The translations under genes and the position numbers were made by a program. Shown here in pieces: positions 12,340 to 23,570 of a stretch of 64,000 nucleotides of DNA. This DNA is from Dicyema japonicum. Its lineage: Eukaryota > Dicyemida > Rhombozoa > Dicyemidae. The stretch spans positions 1,546,429 to 1,610,428 of the forward strand of contig RDEW01000003.1 in the NCBI GenBank assembly GCA_011109175.1, read 5' to 3'. The notes beneath the pieces are model-generated. The model was given only the letters and a program-made list of their open reading frames with translations, searched no databases and was not told where the DNA came from. The number at the start of each line of letters is the position of its first letter. Position 1 is the stretch's first letter.

Positions 12340-12740
12340 AATTTTCTGTGATATGAGTAGATTGACGAACGGATGGGAGTCGAGGAAGATTAAAACTGGG
12401 TGTTCCTCGCATCAAAATCGTGAGCTGTCGAAGGTGAAGGAAATATTGAATGACCATATACTTGAGAATGCCAAAGTAGCCCTTGAAAATCGTAGAATGA
12501 TGGGAAAGGCGCCTTATTCTACCTGCATTAACGGGATTATTGATCAAACTTTGAAATCTGAGGCCCGTATAATATGAATCGGATCTCCCTTATTCTTTAT
12601 AGCGACCAGGAAGTGACCTTTAAAACAAGCCAGGTGGCAAACGAACATTATGGCCAAGTTGGAGGTCCGTAACTCTAAGCTCAAAGCCCCAGTAGAGCAC
12701 ATTTTAAATGTGAGACGTGGGGTCAAAGGGAAAGCATCGG
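12340..12740 (+). mobile_element. decayed retroelement fragment (tentative)
   Basis: A frame containing NRELSKVKEILNDHILENAK followed by GKAPYSTCINGIIDQTL vaguely resembles the region upstream of the zinc finger in some LINE proteins (a helical stretch, then a K-rich segment). The surrounding sequence is full of stops. The assignment is weak. Confidence 0.2.
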
Positions 12741-12744
12741 CTTT

Positions 12745-13880
12745 GGTAAGTCGGGTGAATCGATTAGCCTCAACTAACTCAGTAGAGTGAAGTCTAAGGT
12801 AGATTGTTTAACCAGGACCACCATTAACTGCTTTTTAAAAAAGATAAGTGGTTTGACGGAAATCATTTTATATTCATTGGTGATATAGCGTCGTGTCACA
12901 GCCAGGTGAGCTTGTTTACATGGGTCACTAAGCAGTTCATAAAAGAACTATGCCAGATTTGTTACTAATCATCCAGTATGTGGTGATTTACTACCATTGT
13001 TGTGGGAATACTATGTATATATTCACCTTTCTATCTGCAACCGACAGTGCAAGATTAACCCAACCTAACAAACTTTTGGTTATTAACTAGGACGCGGACC
13101 CGTAGATCGACGTGGCAGATGAGTTTCGTATAAGTTCTGGACATTCGCAAATGTGAATTCGCTGTCAACTCGGAGAGCTTGCAAAATAACAGAGGAAATC
13201 TAATTTATATTTGTATGCTGGTAAAGAGGAGTGGTGCCTACAGCTTAGACGATCCAGGTTTATTCCGATGCCTCTCTGAAGAGATGATTCTGATTGGCCG
13301 AGTGGAGAAGAATCATGCAAAGGAATGAACTTGTAGATAAGGGTAAGCACATCGCCGACAATGGGAACAATTAAGTAGTTATTGAACTTAGGAAGGATGG
13401 ATTTTGAAGAGATTGTTTTTATAAGAGGGGGATATCAATTTTGGGTAGCAAGAAAAGCAATAAATTCAATGTATCAACTAAGGCCTTTTATGTTAAATTG
13501 AGAGATGTTCAGGAATTTTTTAGGTAAGATGTCCCCTGCGAGGGTTAGGAGGTACCAATAGAATTTTGGGAGCTAAAGCTTATACCACCATTATTCAGTT
13601 TGACTTTTTTCAGGCTGGGGTACCAGTTATAAGGAAATATTTATGATTCTTTTAGTTTGTAGAGTAAATATAGCATAAGATTTTTTGCCATTTAAAAGTA
13701 ACGAGATTGACATTTGAAAATAATATTATTATTATTGTTGACGATAATTGTAAAGAGTTAACCAAAATCTTCGATAAGGCATGAATAAAGTGGAAGTGAC
13801 GGGACATGAAATAAATAATAGTTATAACAATTTCCGGGTTTTTATTTTAAAAATTTAAAATAAAACTAATAATTAAAATT
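12745..13880. other. intergenic DNA without recognisable content
   Basis: I found no convincing coding, RNA or repeat signature. It becomes strongly AT-rich towards the start of the following gene. Confidence 0.4.
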
Positions 13881-13883
13881 TAA

Positions 13884-14274
13884 ATGACAATGGGTTCTCG
13901 TGAGGATTTTACAAAGTACAAATTTAAATTTATGGACAAGATATAATCAAAAATTTATTGAAACTTTCTTTGAGAGTGATTTATCGGCTGATTATGCTAA
14001 TGTGCTCGCTGTTTTAATTGGGATGTCTTCACTCTTCATTAAGGTAAATATTTTAAAAATATTTATTTACTAATAGAATAAATTTTTTAATATGGATTGG
14101 CTTAATCAGTGCAATGATCTCATTTTTTAATCGCAAAATGACAGATGAGTGGACTAAATGCTTGAGTAGCTTTATGTACTTGTTCTGATTATTTATAGGC
14201 TATGTATGGGAGCTGCGGCAATGTGCTATGGAAGAGATCCTAGTCCGGCGACAATTCCCTTCCTTTCTTATTGA
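13884..14274 (+). CDS. WDR83OS: Asterix / WDR83OS (PAT complex subunit)
   Basis: A small ER membrane protein. In animals Asterix partners CCDC47 in the PAT intramembrane chaperone complex. ATG 13884 gives MTMGSREDFTK. A 25-nt intron (13916-13940) joins to YNQKFIETFFESDLSADYAN and then VLAVLIGMSSLFIK. A 33-nt intron (14044-14076) leads to WIGLISAMISFFNRKMTDEW, and a 23-nt intron (14176-14198) to CLSSFM-LCMGAAAMCYG and RDPSPATIPFLSY, stop 14272-14274. This parallels the Asterix pattern: acidic-P-DYMN motif, hydrophobic segment, ISFAN-like motif, SSFML segment, Q/R-x-P-x-P end. The reading frame across exon 3 requires one T fewer in the T6 run at 14083-14088. Confidence 0.85.
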
Positions 14275-14326
14275 TATTCTTATTTTAATAACTTACACGT
14301 GCTTTTTTGTGTTCTGGTAGTTTTGG

Positions 14327-15091
14327 TCATAGTTGTGGTTTATTGGACTGATCGATCAAAATACTGATGAAACCGGAGCCGTTGTTTTTGATTGAGGCGT
14401 GGTCAAGCATTGGGTGGGAAAGATCGGCAGGTAGATTTTTTAGACGTGCAAGTTGTTTCCTGAGACCCTTTGTCATAACGTTCTTCACATGTTGAAAAAA
14501 TGTCATCAAAGGGTCGAAAGTCACTCCCAGAATAGTTTGATGAATCTGTAAAGGTAAAGAGTCTCCATATATGCTCAAATCCATATTTTCTTTTTTGTCT
14601 GTGGTGAAAATAGTATACGTGATCTATCCCTGGATATGGAGAGACGATTCAACTTCAACCAGGCTCCCAGGTTGTCAATATGTGACTGAAGCTCTGATTT
14701 TGCTGCACCCACGTATTTGTTCCTGCTAGCGATGATTAGGTCGTCAGCATAAGTGAGAAGCATTGAATCTGGTTCTCCAGGGAAGGGTAAATCGTTGAGG
14801 AATAAGTTGAATAACGCCGGAGAGAAAGGCGATCCTTGAGGGACGCCATTTGGTAGGAGACGGAACCACGATTTTTCGTGGCCTATACAGACAAGTCCTC
14901 TTCTTCCGGAGAGAAAATTGGCTATCCATCTTTTCAAATCCGGCTGAATGGTGTGTCAAAAACCTTTTTCGTGAGAAATGTTCTCGAGACAGAATCGAAC
15001 GCCTTCTTGATATCCAGGGAAATAAAGATATCGAGCCATCAATTCCCTCTTTATAACAAATATTTTTTAAGAATTCCAGAAAATTAGTCAT
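14327..15091 (-). mobile_element. non-LTR retrotransposon, reverse transcriptase fragment
   Basis: The minus strand encodes LPNGVPQGSPFSPALFNLFL and LTYADDLIIASRNKYVG, the NGVPQGSPLSP and YADD catalytic motifs of LINE reverse transcriptase. It is preceded by KRWIANFLSGRRGLVCIG and followed, after a frameshift near 14580, by QTILGVTFDPLMTFFQHV (RT thumb). The 5' part including the endonuclease is missing. It belongs with the APE-type LINEs of this window (18.2, 41.8 and 45.2 kb). Confidence 0.85.
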
Positions 15092-16255
15092 TGATGTCCA
15101 ATATTAGTCATTGATAATTGAATGCTTACAAGATCATAACTCGAAAAATGAATATTCCATTACACGTGCTACAACATGGATTGGTATAATTTATGGAGAA
15201 CAGTAATTTAAAACTCTGATTTGATCCTATAAATGTCGTGTATACTTGATTTTATAAGTAAATCTTCTGCTTGTGCTTACCAAATCAATCCCCCACTAGT
15301 CCGTAACAGCTTTCGAAAAGAGGTGAAATATGTCCGCCTTTTCCATTTCCATTTAGCCCATACTTTCGCGAACAACACTTAATTCATAGGTGAAGAGTTT
15401 TCATAACAGTAATATCCACCAGTGGAGTTGGACGGGGACAAAAGTAGGAAGATCCCTTTCAAAAACTGTTGTGCAACAAAGGACTCTTTGCCTCACTGGA
15501 GGGACCTGTTTGACGAGAAATTCTTAGCTTTCATGATAGTCACTCTTAGCTCTAGTATCCAGGCCTATCCAGGAACTTGTAAATTAGGTCAATATGATAT
15601 TATTATAATTTAATAAAACTAGACAGACTGAAATATCCATTAAAATAAAGAGTTCTGTTTAAGTAATTCTCGAATCTCCAAAGCAGTCAAGGATCCAATC
15701 AAAACAGTTCCAACTGAAAGTGAAACCTAAAAATAAAAAATTAAATTACTGCGCCAATAATATCCATAGGTGTTTTTGATGATACTGCAGACAGAATAAA
15801 TACTATGGATATGGCAGTATCACATATGAGAAATATCAAAAATACAGTTGTTTTCTAGAGTTATATTATTAAAACTATTATCGATATTATTTTTGTTTGA
15901 ATTTCATCAAACTCGACCATGTGAATAATCTCCAAGTCAATTAAAATCAAAAACTGAATAACTGTAAAAACTGAAGAAAATGAAGCATGCAAGACAACGA
16001 TAAAACATGACAAAGGAATTATATAAATAATCTAAAATTAAAAAATATAGTACAATGGTTGCTATCATGAGAATGCCCCGAGGTGAGTTTAATTTAGTCT
16101 CATTTATTTCCATGTTAATCAGGAAGAATGCTAATTAGAATAATTTTATTAATTTTATATAATTTAATAATATTTAAATTATATTAAAAAAAAATATTTT
16201 TATAAAATATTAAATTAATTTTGTTTTAATCTTTATTTTTTAATATCTAAAAACA
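15092..16255. other. AT-rich intergenic DNA
   Basis: I see no gene or repeat family I can support. One open frame at 15422-15613 has no recognisable features. Confidence 0.35.
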
Positions 16256-16261
16256 CTATAA

Positions 16262-16530
16262 ATTTCGGGGTTGCCCGCGTACTACGCTACCGGGGGTGCT
16301 GGATGAGGATCTCAAGGCAACTAACCAAAGGCTCGTAAGTGGAGAGGATCTGGATGCTATAAGAAGTTTGGCGTGTAACAGGAGAGGCTGGACAAGATTG
16401 GTCCGACAAATTGCTTTAAAATATAAAAATTATGTTTCTACGATAGTTGCTTATAATAATAAAAACATTAAACTATGGCCAAAAAAATTAAGAAAATCGT
16501 GTAATTTGGAATTAATTTCGTTTGTTTGAA
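16262..16530 (+). mobile_element. RTE-like LINE, extreme C-terminal fragment
   Basis: The frame CPRTTLPGVLDEDLKATNQR, then DLDAIRSLACNRRGWTRLVR, follows the pattern found at the C-terminus of RTE/BovB-type ORF2 proteins (GRP..TW...L..DL......A.DR..WR.LVR). It is a 5'-truncated copy, with an AT-rich tail after 16440. Confidence 0.55.
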
Positions 16531-17455
16531 GAAAAATTGGATCGTGAAGTTTTCCACTTTTTCGTTTAAGAAAACTGTATTTACTGTACATTTTAAACAC
16601 TTAGGATCTCAGCTGAGGCTCGTGTTTTCAGATTTATATAATTTTCTTATAAATTCCCACACACTTTCAGATATCACCAACCAAATGAAGCCTAACTAAA
16701 TCCCAACTAAAATAATATCAATTCGCCTAGATTTCAGATTATCTGGAAGAACTCATTGATTACGCCAATTCTGAAGACAAGAAAACTGAGGGATAATTCA
16801 TCTTTCTATCGCCATGTCTTAACAATTTACAACATATCGAAAGTGTTGAAATTCTTTCCTGATTGTAATCTCCTCTGTTCTGCAAAGCTTGCGTTCCTTT
16901 AGAATATTTTAAATCTTTTATTGTGATTATTTTGTCACGATTTGACTCCCCCGTCTGGTTTATTCAATATAATTTTTTTTGCTCCCGACTTCGGACACAT
17001 TATCTTCCGATAACAATTCCAAAAAAAGGATTTCCCATATCAATTTTGTGCAGTTTCAACCTTCCATATACGGTCAGTTTCATATACTGAGTTGGTTTAG
17101 GCATTAAATTCCGATGGTGACAAGAGTGAGATTTCAAGAAGTCCTTGTGACTTATAGATGCGTAATATTAGGTTGTTAGCTTGTACAGTATTTGGAGCAG
17201 AAAAAGATTAAGTTGTTCTCTCAGATGGACTATTGGAGCTTGCTTGCAGCAGGAATTAGCGAAGGAAGATGACGTTGCTGTTAGTTTTCCGAATTGATGA
17301 ACATGGTAATAGCAAAAGTGAACTAAGTTGTTTCCTTTGTTCTCTGAGAAATTATGAATTATTTGTCCCGATTAGCTGTAGGTTCGATTTCGACACAGCT
17401 ACCTGGTTGAAGATTCCGTTCTGCTCTCTATCTTTTTCAAAACCTTAGAAGCGTC
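16531..17455. other. intergenic DNA without recognisable content
   Basis: I see no coding or RNA feature that I can support on either strand. Confidence 0.35.
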
Positions 17456-17765
17456 GATTGATCCACCTGTCTCTGGAGATCCTCAATGTCTGGCTTCACT
17501 TCCAAAAGAGGATTTCACTTCCCTACACCACTGGAGGGGTTGCCACGAAGGCGGATATGGATGAACGTGATGTTTGGATTAGATATACCTTAATTAGCTC
17601 TTAACCTCTTTCCTGCATATCCAGGGTTATTAAATAGATTGTGGCACCAATTATTTTGTATCTATTCGAGATCTTATTGGTTGCCCTGGACCATCTGGAC
17701 TCGACATCAAAGTGAAGAATCTTGGGGGTGACCTGATCTGGAGACGTGGTTCCTAATAATCGTTA
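17456..17765. repeat. interspersed repeat family B, diverged copy
   Basis: Segments such as CACTGGAGGGGTTGCCACGA and TGGACTCGACATCAAAGTGA match the better conserved pair at 42930-43245 and 54660-54925 (GGAGGG..TTTCCACAAC, CTGGATGGACTTGACGTGAA). It has no coding capacity. It is probably untranslated or terminal sequence of a retroelement. Confidence 0.45.
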
Positions 17766-18009
17766 CCTTTTGTGTGTTAGCGAAGCTAGGGATAATAATT
17801 TAATTAGTTTATCGGAACCCACGTGAGCGACGATGGTTTTGACAAGTCCATGAAAATGTCATGTGACAAATCAATTCATCTCTGTAATTTAATATTTTAG
17901 CCAAAAAATTAAAGTCAATGAGTTAGTGTTTAACCACCAGGAACATACAATAAAACTCCTCAAGCTGACTTTGGAAAAGGATGACTTCATTAAGAAGATT
18001 TCAATGCCA

Positions 18010-18190
18010 ATTAATTAAGTGATCCCAGCTTCTAATAATTCCCACATTCTCCTCGAGAAGACCGCCAGCGATTCCAACGTCTTTTTAAAATGTCATCTCG
18101 AATTTCCGCAAAGTAACTAGATCGGGGTGTTTTTCTTCAGGACCACATCAATAAACCCTTTCCCCAAATTAAAATTAATTCCAAAGACCA
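18010..18190 (-). mobile_element. LINE 3'-end fragment
   Basis: AAGTGATCCCAGCTTCT at about 18017 is the reverse complement of the GGGATCACTT terminal motif that closes the APE-type LINEs in this window. It lies just beyond the 3' end of the larger element at 18205, so two 5'-truncated copies sit in tandem. Confidence 0.45.
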
Positions 18191-18204
18191 CTGTTAAACC
18201 GAAA

Positions 18205-20345
18205 AAAACTAAGTGATCCCGACGAAATGAATCATGGCTCTCATCTTTACTCGGTGTTTATCCCTTGAGCCTACACAAGTTCGCTGCGGCAAGCACTTCC
18301 TTGGCATTGGTGTCCTTTTTTGTTTTTTTCAATAAGTGTCTCCAAAAGCGTCGGTGATTTGATATTTTTCCCTGTATACCATCTTTCGGTTAGTTTGAAA
18401 GCCCTTTTCTGGGTTGCGGAGATTTTCTGGATGTTCGTATAAGAAGCCAGTGGTCCCCATGAAGTATACGCATTTGAAATGCATGGTTCGATGTACTGTG
18501 AGTAGAGCGTTTTAAGTATAGGGTGATGTACAATTTTCCATAGACCTGTTAGGCATTTCAGAAGGTAGATTTTTTTCTCACATTTGTTAAGCACGTTAGT
18601 GACGTGTCTCGAAAAGTTCATGTGTGTATCGAAAGTCAGACCCAATATTTTTTGCCATTTGCTGAACGGCAGTCCTCTTCCCTCCGCAGAAACTTCTATT
18701 GTCCTGTTCGACAATCTTTTGTCCGATGAATAGAGAGTGTAACAGTGTTGATTGACATCCGATTTTTGTTAAACCACTCGAGTAGTCGATCGAAGTGTTG
18801 TTGTATTATACCCGTCGCTGTTTGGATGTTCTGATCCCGTGAGGCCAAGACGATATCGTCTGCGTAAGCCAGAAGCAGGTCGTCTCCTCCATTCGGCGTT
18901 GGAATGTCAGCCGTAAATAAGTTGAATAGTAATGGTGATAGCGGCGAACCTGGGGTACTCCATTTCGGAATAAACGGGAGACAGATTAAATGTTTCCAAT
19001 GCACACTCTTCCTCTATGTCCGTTAAGGAATTTAGTCAGCCAGCGTTTGAGGTTTTCAGGGATATCTGATTGGTAGATTTTCCATGTTAGATTTTTTCTC
19101 GGCACAGAGTCAAAAGCTTTGTGGATGTCCAGTGAACATAACACAGTTTTCTGGTGTCTTGGCTTGCACAGAAATCCAGAGCGAATAAAGTTAGACAGGG
19201 AGTTGTTGAAGCTTGTTGTGGACCATCCTTTTTGAAATCATGCTGGAACGGTTTATGGTGAGTCCTTTCAGTGATTTTTGCGAGGATGAGCTTTTCCAGA
19301 ATTTTTGACATGGAGCACAAAAGAGAAATTGGCCTGAAGGAAACTGGGTCTACTTTCGGTTTTCCTGGCTTCAATACTGAGCGAATGTTTGCAAGTTTCC
19401 ACATCGTTGGGATTGAGTTATAGTTAATAGACCAGTTGTAAATTTTGGTCAGAGTACCGATTCCATCATTGCCTAGGTTTTTCATGAGAATTCCTTCTGG
19501 ACCATGTGAATGTGTTACTTTTATTTGGCTTAGGGATGCCATTACCTCCTTTTCAGTGAAATAAGTTAATTGATCTTTTTTCGGTTTTCTTAGCGGCGGT
19601 TTGGGTGGGTCAGTCCTCATGGTTTTTGTGAGAGATTTTCGCGTAGTATTTTATTAGGTGTTTAGGTCCATTTGACTGAATTCGTCATTTCCGGATGTCC
19701 TCTCATCCACCTTCGAGATATTTCGAATAGTTTTCCAGACTTTAGATGTTGACCGGTTACGATTTAATGACGTAAGGACCATCTTCCATATTGCTCTCTG
19801 TATTTTGAATTCATTGGCTTTTATTTTTTCGTTCAGCAATTTTAGACGGATCCGTGCTTTGGAGGAACGGATCCTTGCTTTTTTGAGACAGTTTCATTCC
19901 TTGACCAGAGCCTTCCTTCAGTACTCAATCGTGTAAACGGCATATCGTTTAGAGACAGCCATAGATCTTACTTCCAGAATGACCTTGTTAACGTAAGCAA
20001 CCGCCATATAAAGAAAGGTAAAGTTTTCCAGCTGTATATTAGCCAAATGTTGATCCGTAACTGATCGGAATAATTGCCAATTTTCAAGATTGTATATGCA
20101 GGTTTCTTCTTTCCACTGGTAACTTCTCTTGATTTTTAGCAGAATAGAGTTATGATCACTTCTGGTGTCGTAGATGACGGACCAATTAATTGTTGTTGAA
20201 AGCTGTGGTGAACAGAGTGTGATATCTGGGGAGGTTGGATAGTCAGAGTTCCTTTGAGGTGTTCTTGTGTTTTTTGATGGGTCTGATGATTGTCAGATTG
20301 CCAGAATGCGGCTCTCAGAAAACCTCGGTCATTGTTTCTAAAGGT
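18205..20345 (-). mobile_element. APE-type LINE, nearly full ORF2 with frameshifts
   Basis: A minus-strand element containing, in order, the end of the endonuclease (about 20345-20100, with NWSVIYDTRSDHNSI), a linker (KVWKTIRNISKV, about 19740), RT fingers (FRPISLLCSMSKILEKLILA, about 19300), then PGSPLSPLLFNLF and LLLAYADDIVLASRDQNIQ (about 18830-18960), and the thumb (KILGLTFDTHMNFSRHV and LYSQYIEPCISNAYTSWGP, about 18460-18650). Stops and frameshifts split it into at least four frames, so it is inactive. The 3' end has the shared GGGATCACTT motif near 18213. Its 5' end lies about 105 bp upstream of the MCM2 start codon. Confidence 0.9.
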
Positions 20346-20449
20346 ACAAATAAAATCAAATAAACAATAATATGAAAATAAATTATTTTTCTCAAGAAAA
20401 TAATAAATTAGATTTAATTTAAAATTTGAATCAGAAAGTTCAACTTCTA

Positions 20450-23376
20450 ATGTCTCGTTCAAATGTAGTTGTAATTAACAATTATTAAGGGCAACAATTC
20501 ATTAAATGACAGTAATAGTGAAGCCGAGGACCCTTTCTACGATGCATTGGATGCCCCAATAGATGAGGAAGAAGATGAGGAAGGGGAAGCCCTTTTCGGA
20601 GACAATTTTGAGAGGTTTACTATCGTAGTTATCAAAGGGACTACCGATACATTCCTGCTTTGGATCAGTTCGACCCAGATTACATCGATGACAGCGCTTA
20701 TGAGGCTTTGTCCCCAAGATCACGGGCTGAGGTCGACAGAATGCTCTATGAAAGGGACAAAACTGAGCCCTCTGACAGAGGGGCGGCCATTCCCTCCAAT
20801 CTTTTATATGGTTTTGAATCACCATGAAAATTTAGATCCAATGGATGTTGAGAGTCCGCGCCCAAGGAGAGGTCGAGAAGGAATCGATACTACTCAACGA
20901 ATTGAGAGCATAGAGAACTTGGAAGACATGAAAGGGTACTCTATCCGGGAATGGGTGTCTCTGATTGGGCCAAAGACTGAAATAAAGAACAGATTCACCA
21001 ATTTCTTGAGAACCTACACAGACGAGAACAACCACTCTGTGTTTAAGGAGCGAATACGACACATGGTTGAATGTACTGTATTCTGTTTATCTGAGGTAAT
21101 AAACGGTCCCTTGTCGTTAATTTCAACTGGTTAGCAGACAAGGAACATGTAATTGCGTATTTTCTGCCGGAGGCCCCGAAGGAGATGTTGAGTCACTTTA
21201 GTGCTGTATATTTTTTCTGATTACCTTTCCCTCAATTTTATTTTATCGGGTTTTTATTTCAAATTTAGGCGACCACTGACCTTGTGTTTGCCTTGTACCC
21301 AAATTATGTGAGGATTGCTGAGAGAATTTTTGTGAGAATTGAAGAACTCCCTTTAATAGAAGAGATCAGGTCCCTGAGGTGGTTGTGCTTTAATGTACTA
21401 GGAAAATTCATTTAAATCAGTTAATTCGAACGAGAGGAGTGGTGACTACAATATCTCAGGTGCTCCCCCAACTCCACATAGTGAAATACACATGTGTTAA
21501 GTGTAAATTCCTGATTGGGCCATTTTACCAAAAGCAGAATGAAGAAGTCAAGGTGGGAGCCTGTCCAGAGTGCCAGTCCTCAGGCCATTTGAAGTAAATA
21601 TGAGTGAGGTACTTCTCTCTAGTATATTAGACCATCTACAAAAACTACCAACGTCTTACCATTCAAGAGAGTCCAGGCACTGTGCCGGCTGGAAGACTTC
21701 CCCGTTCCAAGGATGTAGTCCTTGTGGACGACCTGGTGGACTGCTGCAAACCGGGGGATGAGATTGTCGTCCATTTTTTACATAGTAGGACTTGGTTGGG
21801 GGTGTACAACCACAACTACGACGGATCCCTCAAAACCAACGCTAAGGGATTCACAGTGTTTAACACGGTCATTGAGGCCAACTACGTTTTCAAGAAGGAT
21901 GACCAGTCAGTGCTGGACGCACTCACGGACGATGACATTAAAGAGATACAGGCCCTCTCCAAACTGCCAAACATAGTCGAAAGAGTAAGGGGTCACAATT
22001 ATTTTAGATTTACTCCACTATTGCTCCCTCAATTTACGGGCACAATAACATAAAACAGGCCATTGCACTAGCAATGTTCGGAGGGGAGGAAAAGAACATT
22101 GGTTATCCCCCGTGTTATTGCAGGGAGTGGGAAACATAGAATCAGAGGGGATATTAACGTCCTCCTGTGTGGAGATCCTGGGACGGCAAAGTCACAGTTT
22201 TTGAAGTACGTTGAGAAGGCAGCCCCACGTGCTATATACACGACGGGGAAGGGGGCCTCGGCTGTGGGACTAACTGCGTATGTGCAGCGTAACCCAGTGA
22301 CGAAACAGTGGACGTTGGAGGCGGGGGCATTAGTGTTGGCAGACAGGGGATATGTCTGATTGATGAATTTGACAAGATGACTGACAAGGACAGGACCTCC
22401 ATCCACGAGGCCATGGAACAACAAGGGATCTCAATCTCTAAAGCTGGGTTGGTGACCACTCTCCAGGCGAGGTGTAGTGTAATTGCCGCAGCTAACCCCA
22501 TAACCGGGAGATACGACTCTTCTCTTACGTTTATGCAGAATGTTTTATTTGGTGGTTATTTAAGGTGGACTTATCTGAGCCAATTATGTCTCGTTTTGAC
22601 ATTCTTTGTGTTGTGAGGGATGCTGTTGACTTGGTAGAGGATGAACGGACTGCCAGGTTTGTGGTGGAAAGTCATGTACGTAACCACCCAAGTTATGTCC
22701 CCCAAAGTGATGAGTGTCCCATACAGCAGAATCCACTTGCAATTGACCAGCAACTGTTTAGAAAATACATTGTTTTTGCCCGCCAAAAGTGCAAACCAAA
22801 ATAGGGCAGGTGGACTCGGACAGAATTTCTCGCCTTTACTCGGAATTACGTCATCAGTCAGCCTCTACTGGAAGTATTCCGATAACGGTTCGGCACGTGG
22901 AGAGTATCATAAGGATATCAGAGGCGTCTGCCAGAATGTGTTTGCGGGACAATGTGAACGTGAATGACGTCAACACTGCCATTTCTGTTGTCATTGAGTC
23001 ATTCGTGTCTGCCCAAAAGTTTAGTGTGATGAAGTCTATGAAGAGAGTACTCGTTTGTGTAACTAGACATTTGCCTCATACCTGAACTTTAGGAGGGATA
23101 ATAATGAGCTGCTTCTGTTTGTCCTCAAGCAGTTGGTAAACGATCAGCTTGTGTTTCAGAGGGCCAGAAGAGTTGGAGTGGCGCAGACGCAGGAGGAGGA
23201 GACATCTGTGGAGATTGATGAAGTGGACTTTGTGGATAAGGTCAGTGTTTGGTGTATGGTAGGCTAGACAAATTAATATTGAATCTAATCTCTTGGAGTT
23301 TTATGACTCTGAATTGTTTAGAGTGAATAGGTTTGCCTATGATAGAAGGAGACGGGTTTTGGTACATACATTGTAG
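20450..23376 (+). CDS. MCM2: MCM2, DNA replication licensing helicase subunit
   Basis: MCM2 is a subunit of the MCM2-7 replicative helicase. ATG 20450 gives MSRSN and a 25-nt intron (20465-20489) joins to [17 protein letters not shown]. The other introns are 20615-20637, 20811-20835, 21073-21095, 21206-21268 (63 nt), 21379-21401, 21609-21630, 21766-21788, 21985-22007, 22102-22123, 22542-22564, 23047-23066 and 23241-23262. Twelve of the thirteen are 20-25 nt. Landmarks are [35 protein letters not shown], the zinc-binding region (YTCVKCKF...GACPECQ), Walker [11 protein letters not shown], Walker [11 protein letters not shown], arginine finger [11 protein letters not shown], sensor-2 region [12 protein letters not shown], and C-terminal RQINIES and [15 protein letters not shown], stop 23374-23376. 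Four single-base shifts at or beside homopolymers break the frame: about 21581-21586, 21798-21802, 22346-22349 and 22798-22801. They are probably sequence errors. Confidence 0.96.
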
Positions 23377-23454
23377 ATAATGGACTTTTGTAAACTTTCT
23401 TATTTTGGCTTTCATTCTTGTAATTTATTGTTAATTAAATTAATATTTATTGAA

Positions 23455-23570
23455 TCAGAAAAAAACACCGTCATAGCAAGAAAGAAAAAATTCAGGTGAT
23501 CCAGGCATCCCTCAGCAGTTTTTTCGTGCTCGGATTTGAAGGAAGTGTTATTGTAATTATTGTTATCGAA
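23455..23570 (-). mobile_element. LINE 3'-end fragment downstream of MCM2
   Basis: CACCGTCATAGCAAG... and CAGGTGATCCAGGCATCCCTC match the 3' region of the element at 41.7 kb (CACCGTCTTAACC..., CAGGTGATCCCGGCATCTCTC). It is a short 5'-truncated insertion about 80 bp after the MCM2 stop. Confidence 0.6.

Noticed and set aside
21682-22053. Reading MCM2 as a pseudogene because its frame is broken several times
   Set aside because: Most breaks are introns of 20-25 nt; the four true shifts sit at or beside homopolymers and the residues around them are conserved.
22068-22501. Long minus-strand frames within MCM2
   Set aside because: They are antisense to well-conserved MCM2 exons and contain no motif of their own.
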